Below are positions 21,386 through 31,903 of a stretch of 64,000 nt of DNA, one piece after another. The notes beneath the pieces were generated by a model. It was given only the letters and a program-made list of their open reading frames with translations. It was not told where the DNA came from and made no database searches. The stretch is from Closterium sp. Naga37s-1 (Eukaryota; Streptophyta; Zygnematophyceae; Desmidiales; Closteriaceae), in NCBI GenBank assembly GCA_947471745.1, contig CANJKZ010000932.1, positions 496,001 through 560,000 of the forward strand, in the 5' to 3' direction. Numbering within the stretch: position 1 is the first letter of the stretch; each line of letters opens with the position of its first letter. A program made the position numbers and the translations under genes.

Positions 21386-23411
21386 TTGCCTGTTCGCACT
21401 GCTCGTCACATTCCTCGTTTGCGTCCTCCTCCTGTCCCAGGCACGCACGCTATGGCACTCCGTCCTTCCTCTGTCCCTCTGCGTGCTCCTCTGCTTTCTC
21501 CTCTTGAGTCCTCTCTTCCTGAGGTCCCTGACCCTGCATCTGACCGCACTCGTTCTACCAGTCCCACTATCGCTCGTCTCCTCGCCACTGCTCTCACTGA
21601 CCCTTCCTTTGAGTCTGCTGCTGCGTCTGCTCTCGTTGCTGAGCTGCTTGACTTTGCCATTGCTCTTGTTGCTGAGTCTGAGTCTGCCAGCCTCCGTCCG
21701 TCGGGGGTGAGTGTGCTCTTGGCACGGACGTCCTTAAGGACAGGCAGGATGACTTTGAGTGTCTTGCAGCTGCTGTACCTCGTTTCGCTTCTATGCTGCT
21801 TGCCCCTGAGGGAGACCCAGATGCACCAGACATCCCGACCCCGCGCTCTTACGCAGAGGCGATTACGGGTCCTTACTCCTCTTAGTAGAAGACAGCCATG
21901 GATGCCGAGATGGCATCCTGGAAGTCCACAGGTACCTACGTCGACGAGGTTCACCCACCTGGGGCAAACATAGTCGATGGCATGTGGATTTTAAGGGTGA
22001 AGTGGCCGCCGGGTTCTCCGCCTGCCTTCAAGGCGCGTTACGTTGCTCGAGGCTTCAGTTAGCGACAGGGGGTTGACTACTTCCATACCTTCTCCCCCAC
22101 CCCGAAGATGACTACTCTTCGGGTGTTGCTGCACGTCGCTGCTCAGCGTGACTACGAGTTGAACTCTCCGGACTTCAATACAGCTTTCCTGCAGGGCAGC
22201 CTACACGAGGAGATCTGGCTGCGCCGCCCACCTGGTTTCACTAGGTCGTTTCCTGCAGGTACCCAGTGCAGTGTCCGCCGGCTTATCTACGGTCTCCGCC
22301 AGGCGCCTCGCGAGTGGCACAACACACTGAGGACTACACTTGCGGCTCTTGGGTTTGCTCCTTCTACTGCTGACCCGTCGCTGTTTCTACGCATTGACAC
22401 CTCGCTGCCGCCGTTCTACGTCCTCGTGTATGTCGACGACCTCGTCTTTGCCACTGCTGACACTAAGGCACTGACCCTTGTGAAGTCGGAGCTACATAAG
22501 AGACACACCTACACTGACCTCGGTGAACTGCGCAGCTATCTTGGCTTGCAGATCACCCGGGACAGAGCACGGCGCACCATCACCCTTACTCAGTCACACA
22601 TGGTGCACCAGGTCCTTCAGCGCTTCGGCTTCCAGTTCTCCTCGCCACAGCCCACTCCTCTGTCTACCAGCCACTCGCTCTCAGCTCCACCTTCGGACGA
22701 GTCCGTAGAGCCGAGTGGTCCGTACCCAGAGCTTGTGGGTTGCCTCATGTACCTGATGACGTGCACACAACCTGATCTTGCGTACCCTCTTAGCCTCCTG
22801 GCTCACTACGTGGCTCCCGGTAGGCACCAAAAGGTGCATTGGGATGCTGCAAAGAGGGTACTTCGTTACTTGTGCAATACGTCGGGCATGGGGCTCGTGC
22901 TTGGAGGATGGGGTCCAGTTGTCCTCATTGGTCACGCAGACGCTTCTTGGGTAGACGACTCAGCTACGCAGCGTTCGTCACAAGGTTACACCTTCAGCCT
23001 TGGCTCTGGCTCTGTTTCTTGGCGGTCTACACGCTCGTCTTCGGTTCTCAGCTCCAGTTGTGAGGCTGAGATCTACGCCGGGGCCATGGCTGCACATGAG
23101 CTACGCTGGCTCACCTATTTGCTGACTTACTTGGGAGAGCAGCCTCGTTCGCCTCCAGTTGTGTACGTAGACAACAAGGCCATGATTGCCTTGTGTCAGG
23201 AGCACAGACTTGAGCACAGAACAAAGCACATTGCTCTGCGATACTTCCTTGCTCGAGAGTTGCAGCAGCGTGGCCAGCTTTGCTTGTGTATGTGGCCGTT
23301 AGGGCCAACACTGCTGATATATTCACCAAGGCACTTCCGCCTGGTGATCATCAGCGCTTCTCTATTGTGCTAGGCCTTGTGCCTAGTTTGCCTCACTTTC
23401 TTACTGCGTGA
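21386..23411 (+). pseudogene. copia reverse transcriptase-RNase H, element III
   Basis: From 22108 the frame is open for 421 codons: MTTLRVLLHVAAQRDYEL, FNTAFLQGSLHEEIWLRRPP, YVDDLVFATADT, then RNase H with IGHADASWVDD, SCEAEIYAG and YVDNKAMIAL. The upstream part is broken by TAG at 21883-21888 (two adjacent) and 22060-22062. A frameshift near 23280 precedes the natural TGA at 23409-23411. Confidence 0.85.
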
Positions 23412-23638
23412 CTTTGCTTGTTCTCTGATCTATATATATACCTGCATGCTTGCACTTGCTAGGGTATGATCCCTGTATTGTTTGTTCTCTTATATGTCAC
23501 TCTTCATGTGAACTGGCCTTGTGGCCCTTTGCTTGTGCTCGGACTGTGTGGTGACTTTGTGATCCACCCTGAGCTTGCATTGCTTTTCTTGACTAGTCTT
23601 GTGACCACTTGTTCTCCCCCACTTTGCCTATGGGGGTG
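23412..23638 (+). promoter_or_regulatory. 3' untranslated segment and polypurine tract, element III
   Basis: Highly similar to 5663-5889. CCCCCA...TGGGGG can pair across the loop ctttgccta. Atgggggtg (23630-23638) directly precedes the LTR. Confidence 0.7.
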
Positions 23639-24114
23639 TGTCAAATTTATATATAGCTTATATTTGTCAGAATCCCAACCACTAGACCATTGGGATAAAA
23701 GGGCTTGTTAAGTAGCGGGTCAGTGTGCCCATAACCCCCCAGGCCAACATGCCTGTAACCCTTCCCTAGGATCAATCGGGGATCACCAGTGGACCTCTGA
23801 CACCCCCCCGCATTGGGATGCTCGAAGTGCACACACTGGGATTCGAACCCGAGACCTTCGCTCTGATACCATGTCAGAATCCCAACCACTAGACCATTGG
23901 GAAAAGGGCTTGTTAAGTAGCGGGTCAGTGCGCCCATAACCCCCCAGGCCAACATGTCTGTAACCCTTCCCTAGGATCAATCGGGGATCACCAGTGGACC
24001 TCTGACAATATTGTGTAGGCTGTAGTGGGGTAGCCCATAAGGGGTACAACCTAATTAGGGTTAGCACTTGTACCCAACTCTTTCATAGTTCATTCATTCT
24101 CGTTCATGATTTTG
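23639..24114 (+). repeat. 3' LTR of element III, interrupted by a TRIM
   Basis: LTR sequence occupies 23639-23664 and 24008-24114. It ends at TTTTG, where the 5' LTR has TTTTGACA. Excising the TRIM and one atatt restores an LTR colinear with 15508-15638. Confidence 0.9.
23665..24007 (-). mobile_element. TRIM (terminal-repeat retrotransposon in miniature), 343 bp
   Basis: Terminal direct repeats 23665-23802 (138 bp) and 23872-24007 (136 bp) run TGTCAGAAT...CTCTGACA. The internal domain is only 69 bp. On the minus strand it starts with a perfect initiator-Met primer site TGGTATCAGAGC (23860-23871) and ends with a G-run polypurine tract. The target duplication atatt lies at 23660-23664 and 24008-24012. 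The internal domain also contains GGTTCGAATCC, identical to a tRNA B box. It is non-coding and needs enzymes from other elements. Confidence 0.95.
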
Positions 24115-24116
24115 GT

Positions 24117-24540
24117 GAGTGGGAGAGGCAAGTGTGATGGTGCTTTTACACTAGCTGCTACAAACGTTGAGTGAAGACAAGGCAAACTACTAGATGAGCG
24201 TTTCAGTGCGTTGAGTGACGGCGAGGCAAACTGCTAGACGAGTGTATCAGTGCGTTGAGTGATGGCGAGGCAAAGTACCAGACGAGCGTTTCGGCGCATT
24301 GAGTGACGGCGAGGCAAAGTACTAGACAATCGTTTCAGTGCGTTGAGTGAAGGCGAGGCAAAACTACTAGACGAGCGTTTCAGTGTGTTGAGTGACGGCA
24401 ATGCAAACTACTAGAAGAACCTTTTAGTGCGTTGAGTGACGGCGAGGCAAACTACTAGAAGAGCTTCGTGCATTGAGTGACAGCGAGCCAAACTACTAGA
24501 ACACCGTAGTGCGTTGAGTGACGGCGAGGCTAGAAAAGAG
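24117..24540. repeat. 44 bp tandem array (right copy)
   Basis: 24117-24490 is the colinear duplicate of 15134-15507 (about 27 mismatches by eye, no indel). The array continues with one or two degenerate units to about 24540. Confidence 0.85.
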
Positions 24541-24719
24541 TTTTGTGTGTTGAATGTCGAGATTGTTGAACGTGCTTCGCGTGTTACAGTTAGGTTCGCC
24601 AAAGCTATCCGGGTTGAAATGCGACATGAACACAATCGCTAAACATCAGTCGCACGAAGCCTAAGGGCGTGTAAAATCTGGAACTCGAGAAATTCGGCCA
24701 CAATCCATCGGGCCGTTTC
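24541..24719. other. intergenic, no gene recognised
   Basis: Unique-looking sequence up to the target site gtttc (24715-24719). It joins 50045 once element IV is removed. Confidence 0.5.
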
Positions 24720-24850
24720 TGTCAGAATCAACTATGCAGGAATGATTGACTAGCAAGCAAGGATGAGTACAAGTACTAGGTTTGACCTAAAGTGTTGTAC
24801 TCATTAGAGGCTACCCCACTACAGCCTACACATACAAATGTAATTTGACA
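24720..24850 (-). repeat. 3' LTR, element IV (131 bp)
   Basis: On the minus strand it reads TGTCAAATTACATTTG...GATTCTGACA. The polypurine tract occupies 24851-24859, and the target duplication gtttc adjoins. Confidence 0.92.
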
Positions 24851-25098
24851 CACCCCCATAGGCAAAGTGGGGGATAGCAAACACAACGAACGGTCACAAG
24901 ACCAGTCAAGCAAGAGAACAAAGCAAAGCAAAGCTCAGGGACACCACACAATCTGAGCACAAGCAAGCGGCCACAAGGCCAGTTCACATGCAGAGATATA
25001 ATAGCAAGGCTGTACAGTGATCACAACCTAGCAAGAGTAAACAAGCCGGTATAGATATATATATATATACATATATATCAGTGTACAACAAGAGCAAG

Positions 25099-25590
25099 TC
25101 AAGAAACCAGCAGGTGAGGCAGAGTGGACACAAGCCCAAGAGCATTGCAGAAACGTTGATGATCACCAGACCCAATGGCCTTGGTGAACACATCAGCAGT
25201 GTTGGCCCGCGAGGCCACGTAGGAAAGGCGGAGCTGACGACGCTGCTGCAGCTCACGTACGAGGAAGTAGCAAAGAGCAATGTGCTTCGTTCTGTGCTCC
25301 AGTCTCTGCTCGTGACACAATGCAAGCATTGCCTTATTGCCGACGTACAGAACTGGAGGAGAACGAGGCCGCTCCCCCAAGTCGGTCAACAGGTAGGTCA
25401 GCCAGCGTAGCTCCTGTGCAGCCATGGCCCCAGCGTAGATCTTGGCCTCACAGCTGGAACCAAGCACAGAAGAAGAACGAGTGGACCTCCACGAGATAGA
25501 ACCAGAGCCAAGGCTGAAGGTGTAACCCTGTGACGAACGCTGAGTTGCCTGGTCGTCGGCCCAAGAAGCGTCGGAGTGTCCTGTGAGTAC
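25099..25590 (-). pseudogene. RNase H C-terminal part, element IV
   Basis: The minus frame shows LTGHSDASWADDQATQRSSQ, SCEAKIYAGAMAAQELRW (Glu-Ala-Lys in place of Glu-Ala-Glu), YVGNKAMLALCH (Asp of YVDN lost) and ALCYFLVRELQQR, ending HLLVS. Element V is inserted just upstream, in TVLTGHS. Confidence 0.85.
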
Positions 25591-25720
25591 TGTGAGAATA
25601 ATGAGAGGAATGAATGAACTAGGAAACAGGTGGGTACAAGTATGAAACCTAAAAGTGTTGTACCCTATAAGAACTACCCCACTACAGCCTAAACAGACTA
25701 TAGCATATATAAGTTTGACA
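25591..25720 (-). repeat. 3' LTR, element V (130 bp)
   Basis: The minus strand reads TGTCAAACTTATATATGC...ATTATTCTCACA. Agtac adjoins on the left. Confidence 0.93.
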
Positions 25721-25948
25721 CACCCCCATAGGCAAAGTGGGGGAGCACAAGGGGTCAAAAGACCATTCAAGAAGGCAAAGCAAGCTCAGGGTGGATCACA
25801 AAGTCACCACGCAGTCTGAGCACAAGCAAAGGGCCACAAGGCCAGTTCACATGCAGAGTTATATAAAAGAAAGCAAACAATACAGTGAACACAACCTAGC
25901 AAATGTAAGCATGCAGGTATAAGTATATAGAGTACAGTACAAGCAGAG

Positions 25949-26923
25949 TCAATAAGTCAGCAAGCGAGGCACAGTAGGTACAAGGCCTAGAACAGTACAG
26001 AAACGCTGATGATCACAAGGCTGAAGTGCCTTGGTGAAAACATCAGCAGTGTTGGCCTGAGAGGCCACGTAAGCAAGACGAAGCTGGCCACGCTGCTGCA
26101 ACTCTCGAGCAAGGAAGTAATGCAGAGCATTGTGCTTGGTTCTGTGCTCCTGACACAAGGCCAGCATGGCCTTGTTGTCGACGTACAGAACTGGAGGAGA
26201 ACGAGGCGCCTCTCCCAAGTCGGTCAGCAGGTAGGTGAGCCAGCGTAGCTCCTGTGCAGCCATGGCCCCAGCGTAGATCTCAGCCTCACAACTGGAGCTG
26301 AGGACAGAAGAAGAACGTGTAGACCGCCAAGAGACAGAACCGGAGCCAAGACTGAAGGTGTAACCCTGTGACGACCGCTGCATAGCCAAGTCGTCAACCC
26401 AGAAGGCGTCAGCGTGACCAGTGAGGACAACTCGAGCCCGTCCTCCAAGCACGAGCCCCATGCCCGATGTACTGCACAAGTATCGCAACACCCTCTTCGC
26501 AGCATCCCAGTGCACCTTTCGGTGCCTGTCGGGAGCCACGTAGTGAGCCAGAAGGCTGAGAGGGTATGCGAGGTCAGGTCGTGTGCAAGTCATCAGGTAC
26601 ATGAGGCAGCCCACAAGCTCTGGATACGGGCCACTCGGCTCTACGGACTCGTCCGAAGGTGGAGCTGAGAGCAAGTGACCGGTAGGCAGAGGAGTGGACA
26701 GTGGTGAGGAGTACGTGAAGCCGAAGCGCTGAAGGACCTGCTGCACCATGTGTGATTGAGTCAAGGTAATGGTGCGCTGTGCTCTGTCCCGGGTGATCCG
26801 CAAGCCAAGATAGCTTGTCAGCTCACCCAGGTCTGTGCACGTGTATCTCTTCTGCAGCTCGGACTTCACGTGGGCGAGTGCCTCAGTATCAGCAGTAGCA
26901 AAGACGAGGTCGTCTACGTACAC
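25949..26923 (-). CDS. reverse transcriptase-RNase H of element V (open, 324 codons)
   Basis: It begins MYVDDLVFATADTEALAHVK, i.e. at the polymerase active site, because one base is missing upstream near 27105; the Met is internal, not a real start. Then come ELTSYLGLRITRDRAQRTIT, SGPYPELVGCLMYLMTCTRP, and RNase H with LTGHADAFWVDD, SCEAEIYAGAMAAQELRWLT, VLYVDNKAMLALCQ and HYFLARELQQRGQLRL, ending PRLLTY. All catalytic acidic residues appear present. It was one pol frame with the next feature before the frameshift. Confidence 0.85.
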   Translation of the reverse strand: MYVDDLVFATADTEALAHVKSELQKRYTCTDLGELTSYLGLRITRDRAQRTITLTQSHMVQQVLQRFGFTYSSPLSTPLPTGHLLSAPPSDESVEPSGPYPELVGCLMYLMTCTRPDLAYPLSLLAHYVAPDRHRKVHWDAAKRVLRYLCSTSGMGLVLGGRARVVLTGHADAFWVDDLAMQRSSQGYTFSLGSGSVSWRSTRSSSVLSSSCEAEIYAGAMAAQELRWLTYLLTDLGEAPRSPPVLYVDNKAMLALCQEHRTKHNALHYFLARELQQRGQLRLAYVASQANTADVFTKALQPCDHQRFCTVLGLVPTVPRLLTY

Positions 26924-29900
26924 GAGAACGTAGAACGGCGGCAGAGTAGTGTCAGTGCGTAAAAACAGAGAAGGGTCAGAAGTGGAAGGAGCAAAGCCAA
27001 GAGCAGCAAGAGTTGTCCTGAGAGTGTCGTGCCACTCACGGGGTGCTTGACGGAGACCGTAGACTGGCCGCCGCAGGCTCCACTGGGTACCAGCAGGAAA
27101 CGACCAGTGAAGCCAGGTGGGCGGCGCAGCCAGATCTCCTCGTGCAGGCTGCCCTGGAGGAAGGCTGTACTGAAGTCAAGCGAGTGGAGCTCGTAGTCAC
27201 GCTGGGCGGCAACGTGCAGCAGTACCCGAAGAGTGGTCATCTTCGGGGTAGGGGAGAAGGTCTGGAAGAAGTCAACTCCCTGTCGCTGACTGAAGCCACG
27301 TGCAACGTAACGCGCCTTGAAGACAGGCGGAGAACCCGGCGGCCGGTTCACCCTGAAGATCCACATGCCACTGACAATGTTCGCCCCAGGCAGGGGAACC
27401 TCGTCGACGTAGGTGCCTGTGGACTTCCAGGAAGCCATCTCGGCGTCCATGGCTGCCTGCCACTGAGAGGAGTAGGGACCCTCTATCGCCTCTGCGTAAG
27501 AGCACGGGGTCGGGATGTCTGGTGCATCCGGGTCTCCCTCAGGGGCAATCACCATGGACACGAGATGAGGTACAGAAGCGGCAAAGCACTCAAACTCCTC
27601 CTGTCTGTCCTCAAGAACGTCCGTGCCAAGAGCACACTCACCACCGACGGACGGAGGACAGACAAATGCAGACGCAGACTCAGCAACAAGACTAGTGGCG
27701 AAGTCTAGACGACAGGCTGCAGCAAAGTCAACAAGCTCAGCAACAAGAGCAGACGCAGCAGTGGACTCAAACAAAGGGTTAGTGACAGCAGTGGCCAGAA
27801 AAAGCGTGACAGCTGGACTAGCAGCACGTAGGGAGTCTGACGCAGGGTCCGGACCGGCAGGAAGAGAGGACGCAGGAGGAGACGGCAAAGGGACACGCTG
27901 CGGAGCAGTGGAAGGACGCAGAGTCATAGAGTGAGGGCCAGGGACAGGAGGAGGACGCGGACGCGAAACACGACTAGTGCGAACAGGACGCACAGGCGAC
28001 GCAGAACGAGACTCAGGCGACACAGGACGAGACTCAGGCTCACGACGCTCCGTAAGACCTCTAGTCGGTCCAGAGTAAGGAGAAGGACCAGGCAGTGGAG
28101 AGGCCGGCTGGAACTGCGACTGGGACTGGACAGGCGGTGGACTCAGGAAAGGAGGAGGAGGACCAGGAGAAGGCGGGGATCCAAGAACCTGCTGAAGAAG
28201 CGGAACGTAGTACGGCCGCGGCCGCGCAGCGCCTCCAGAAACAGCAGAGACAGAACCGGCACCCTCAGCCCCAGGGTCCCCAGTCCCAGCAGCACCGCCA
28301 GCAGCTCCAGCACCAGCAGCACCTCCAGCAGCTCCAGCACCAGCAGCACCTCCAGCAGCTCCAGCACCAGCAGCACCTCCAGCAGCTCCAGCACCAGCAG
28401 CACCTCCAGCACCAGCAGCACCTCCAGTAGCGCCAGCACCAGCAGCATCTCCAGAAGCTCCAGCAGCACCTCCAGCAGCTCCAGCAGCACCAGCACCAGC
28501 AGCACCTCGACAGCGCCGAGAGTACCACTCACGAAGCTGCTGTGGAGAGAGAGGCTCCCGCCGCAACGGGACACCTAGAGCACCTCCAGACTCAGCACTC
28601 ACAGGCTCAGCACCTCCAGCAGCTCTAGCAGTACCTCCAGTAGCTCCAGTGGCTCCAGCACCAGCAGCACCTCCAGCACCAGCAGCACCTCCAGCAGCGC
28701 CAGCACCAGCAGCACCTCGACAGCGCCGAGAGTACCACTCACGAAGCTGCTGTGGAGAGAGAGGCTCCCGCCGCGACGGGACACCTAGAGCACCTCCAGA
28801 CTCAGCACGCGCAGGCTCAGCACCTCCAGACATAGTACCCTCAGGCTCCACACGCCCAGGCTCAGCACCCCCAGGCTCAGCACGCCCAGACTCAGCACCC
28901 CCAGGCTCCACACTCTCAGGCTCAGCACCCCCAGTCCCCGCACCCCCAGTCCCCGCACCCGCAGGCTCAGCACCCCTAGTAGCACCTGAGTCGATAGCTA
29001 CCTCGACCGGCTCGGCAGGGTCTACCTGAGACACACCTGAGGGGGCAGGACCCTGGGGGGGGAGGGGGTCTATCGGGGGAGTACCTGGTGCTAGGAAGAG
29101 CGGCGGTGGGGGGAGAGAGGCAGTGCGGTAGGGAAAGAGACGGTAGTACGACACCGACTCGTCAAACGTGTGGGACAGAACAAGACGCGAGGTGGGGTGG
29201 TAGAACTGCCACCCGGGTGCGTCAGGAGGGAAGCCAAGGAAGACACAGGGAACGGCACGGGAGGACAGCTTGTCCGCTATAGTATCGCGGACAAAAGCTC
29301 GAGATCCCCAGACACGGAACGCAGACGCATCGCCAACCTTCCCCGTCCACCGCAGAGTAGGTGTGGTCTCCGGCAAGGAGACACGAGGCTGAAGATTGAT
29401 CTGATGCGCAGCGTACTGAACCGTGAACGGCCACAGAAAATGGGGAGCAGCCGCATGGATCATGGACGTACGAGCGACGTCCATGACCATGCCAATGCGG
29501 CACTCAGCAATCCCATTTTGCTGCGGGGAGGCCGGAAGCGTGAACGTCTGGCGGATGCCCTCCGCACGACAGAAGGCTCTCAGGAGGTCGGAGGAAAACT
29601 CCCCACCTCTGTCTGAGTGCAGACGCATAACAGGAAGGTCCGAGCCGAAACTCTCACTGAGCTGGCGACGAGCACCGCGGATCCAGTCGATCAACACCTC
29701 AGAGACCTCACCCTTGCTGCGCAAGGGGAAGACTGTGGTGTAACGCGAGTAGTCGTCAATGACCAGTAGGAAGTAACGCTCGTGACCCTGTCCACGGACG
29801 CGGGCTGGGCCCCACACGTCCATGTGAAGAGTCTGCAGAGGAGCCTCAGTCGGAGGGAACGAGGAGGAGTGAGGAGCGGCGCGCTGCCGGCCCTCGACAC

Positions 29901-30378
29901 AAGGAACACAGGTGGGGGCAGGCCCCGGAGGAAGGGGAGGGAGGGACCTGGGGAGACCAGAGACAAGGGTACGGGAGGCCATACCTCGAAGACGAGGCAG
30001 GGAGGGGTGACCAAGGCGGTGGTGCCAAAGGAGAGTCTCGTGCGACAGAGGACGACATGAGCAGGGGGCAGACGCAGGACTAGACCTGGACGCGGCAGCA
30101 AACACCTGACTAGACGCAGGGATCGGAGGAGGCGCAGTAGTCAGTGTGTACAGACTCGACCCTGGCCGACGGGTGAAGGTGGCCAGGTGGCGGCCCGTCC
30201 GAGAGCAAGTGCAGTGGGTCACACGCTGACCTCCAGGGGTGAACTGGTCAACCCACGCGTCCTGGAGGTCAGCTCCACTCACCAAGTTCGTAGAGAACGA
30301 GGGAAAGTGGAGTCCCGACAGCAAGCCCGACGGGGCCGCAGGGCACGGTAGAACTGTGGAGGAGTGTGCAAGGACTTA
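26914..30378 (-). CDS. pol of element V: protease C-terminus, integrase, linker, RT start
   Basis: This is the longest uninterrupted retroelement frame here (about 1,136 codons from the Met at 30324; the frame is open to about 30378). It lacks the protease LDSGAS site and begins with PCPAAPSGLLSGLHFPSFST. The integrase zinc region is LLWHHRLGHPS...CVPC, and the core has LHMDVWGP, LHSDRGGEFSSD and NGIAECRIG (Glu kept). The linker has two copies of PLSPQQLREWYSRRCRGAAG separated by an Ala/Gly tract. The copia RT start follows (CSYAEAIEGPYSSQWQAAMD, LDFSTAFLQGSLHEEIW). A missing base near 27105 shifts the frame after RRPPGFTG. Confidence 0.85.
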
Positions 30379-30379
30379 G

Positions 30380-30490
30380 CGCGAAGCGCGCGTAGGGCAG
30401 GGCAGAGCGCGAAGCGCGCGTCGGGCAGGTTAGGAAAAAAAAAATTAACGTGGTGGGCCGTTAGGAAGAAACGGTCCCACTAGGGAACCC
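30380..30490 (-). other. leader remnant of element V
   Basis: Contains two short 'agcgcgaagcgcgcgt' units, an A run and the degenerate form CGGCCCACCA of the family motif. The usual kilobase leader and gag are gone. Confidence 0.7.
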
Positions 30491-30502
30491 GCTCTGGTAC
30501 CA

Positions 30503-30607
30503 TGTGAGAATAATGAGAGGAATGAATGAACTAGGAAACAGGTGGGTACAAGTATGAAACCTAAAACTGTTGTACCCTATAAGACTATAGCATATATAAG
30601 TTTGACA
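30503..30607 (-). repeat. 5' LTR, element V (105 bp, internally deleted)
   Basis: Same as 25591-25720, minus a 25 bp block starting aactacccca that carries most of the conserved LTR core. Primer site TGGTACCAGAGC (minus strand) lies at 30491-30502. Confidence 0.93.
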
Positions 30608-30612
30608 AGTAC

Positions 30613-31885
30613 CACTGAACCCTGTCCTCCAAGCACGAGCCCCATGCCCGATGTACTGCACAAGTAACGCAGTACCCTCTTCGCAGCATCCCAGTGCACC
30701 TTTCGGTGTCTACCGGGAGCCACGTAGCGAGCCATGAGGTTGAGAGGGTACGCGAGGTCAGGTCGTGTGCATGTCATCAGGTACATGAGGCAACCCACAA
30801 GCTCTGGGTACGGACCACTCGGCTCTACGGACTCGTCCGAAGGTGGAGCTGAGAGCGAGTGGCCGATAGACATAGGAGTGGGATGTGGCAAGGAGAACTG
30901 GAAGCCGAAGCGCTGAAGGACCTGGTGCACCATGTGTGAATGAGTCAGGGTGATGGTGCGCCGTGCTCTGTCCCGGATGGTACGCAGCTCACCCAGGTCA
31001 GTGCAGGTGTGTCTCTCCTGCAGCTCCGCCTTCACTAGGGCCAGCGCCTCAGTGTCAGCAGTAGCAAAAATCAAGTCGTCGACGTACACGAGACATAGAA
31101 CGGCGGCAGGGTGGTGTCGGTGCATGGAAACAGCGACGGATCAGCAGAGGAAGGAGCAAACCCAAGAGCCGCAAGTGTAGTCCTCAGTGTGTCGTGCCAC
31201 TCCCGGGGCGCCTGGCGGAGACCGTAGACTGGCCGCCGGAGGCTCCACTGGGTACCCGCTGGAAACGACCCAGTGAAGCCAGGTGGGCGGCGCAGCCAGA
31301 TCTCCTCGTGAAGGCTGCCCTGCAAGAAAGCTGTGGAGAAGTCGAGGGAGTGCAGCTCGTAGTCACGCTTTGCTGCAACGTGCACCAACACCCGAACAGT
31401 AGTCATCTTCGGTGTGGGGGAGAAGGTATGGAAGAAGTCGACCCCCTGTCGCTGACTGAAGCCTCGAGCAACGTAACGCGCCTTGAAGGCAGGCGGAGAA
31501 CCCGACGGCCGCTTCACTCTGAAAATCCACATGCCATCGACTATGTTCGCCCCAGGAGGAGGAACCTCGTCGATGTAGGTGCTTGTGGACTTCCAGGAAG
31601 CCATCTCTGAGTCCATGGCTGTCTATGACTGAGAGGAGTACTCACCCGCGATCGCCTCAGCGTAAGAGCGCGGGGCAGGGATGTCAAGTGCATCCGGGTC
31701 TCCCTCAGGGCAAAGCAGCATGGATGCGAAACGAGGTAAAGCGGCCGCAAGAGAATCGAGCTCAAATTGTCTGTCCTCAAGGACGTCATTGCTAAGGGCA
31801 GGCTCACCCCCGACGGACGGAGGACAGACAGACTCAGAATCGGTAACAAGACTCGCAACGTAGTCAAGACGAATCCTAGCTGCAA
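30613..31885 (-). pseudogene. reverse transcriptase, element IV
   Basis: Minus-strand pieces read MASWKSTSTYIDEVPPPGAN, FKARYVARGFSQRQGVDFFH, LDFSTAFLQGSLHEEIWLRR and LVYVDDLIFATADTEALALV, then CLMYLMTCTRPDLAYPLNLM. A frameshift lies near 31090, and bases are lost in the LGLQI block. RNase H continues left of element V at 25590. Confidence 0.85.
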
Positions 31886-31903
31886 AGTCGACTAGCTCAG
31901 TGA

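Larger units (their letters stand above)
15508..24114 (+). mobile_element. Ty1/copia element III (with nested solo LTR and TRIM)
   Basis: 5' LTR 15508-15638, primer site 15639-15650, leader, gag, protease, [solo LTR 18617-19445], integrase, linker, RT-RNase H, polypurine tract 23630-23638, 3' LTR 23639-24114 [split by a TRIM]. The LTRs differ by about 6 of 127 bases. Instead of a 5 bp duplication, a 374 bp direct duplication flanks the element. The 3' LTR lacks its last three bases (ACA). Confidence 0.9.
25591..30607 (-). mobile_element. Ty1/copia element V, gag-less, duplication agtac
   Basis: LTRs 25591-25720 (130 bp) and 30503-30607 (105 bp) differ by one substitution and a clean 25 bp deletion. 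Agtac is at 25586-25590 and 30608-30612. The primer site is at 30491-30502, and the polypurine tract at 25721-25729. After a 120 bp leader remnant (30380-30490) the sequence enters the protease C-terminal part, so gag and the protease active site are absent. Pol is otherwise almost open. This is among the youngest insertions in the window. Confidence 0.94.

Noticed and set aside
20073-21710. 545-codon plus-strand frame rich in Leu/Val/Glu
   Set aside because: It is the +1 register of the copia integrase and Ala/Gly linker; the pol register carries the conserved motifs.
23821-23871. Second tRNA gene suggested by a B box and T-arm-like sequence
   Set aside because: No acceptor, D or anticodon stem; it is the internal domain of the TRIM beginning with its primer site.
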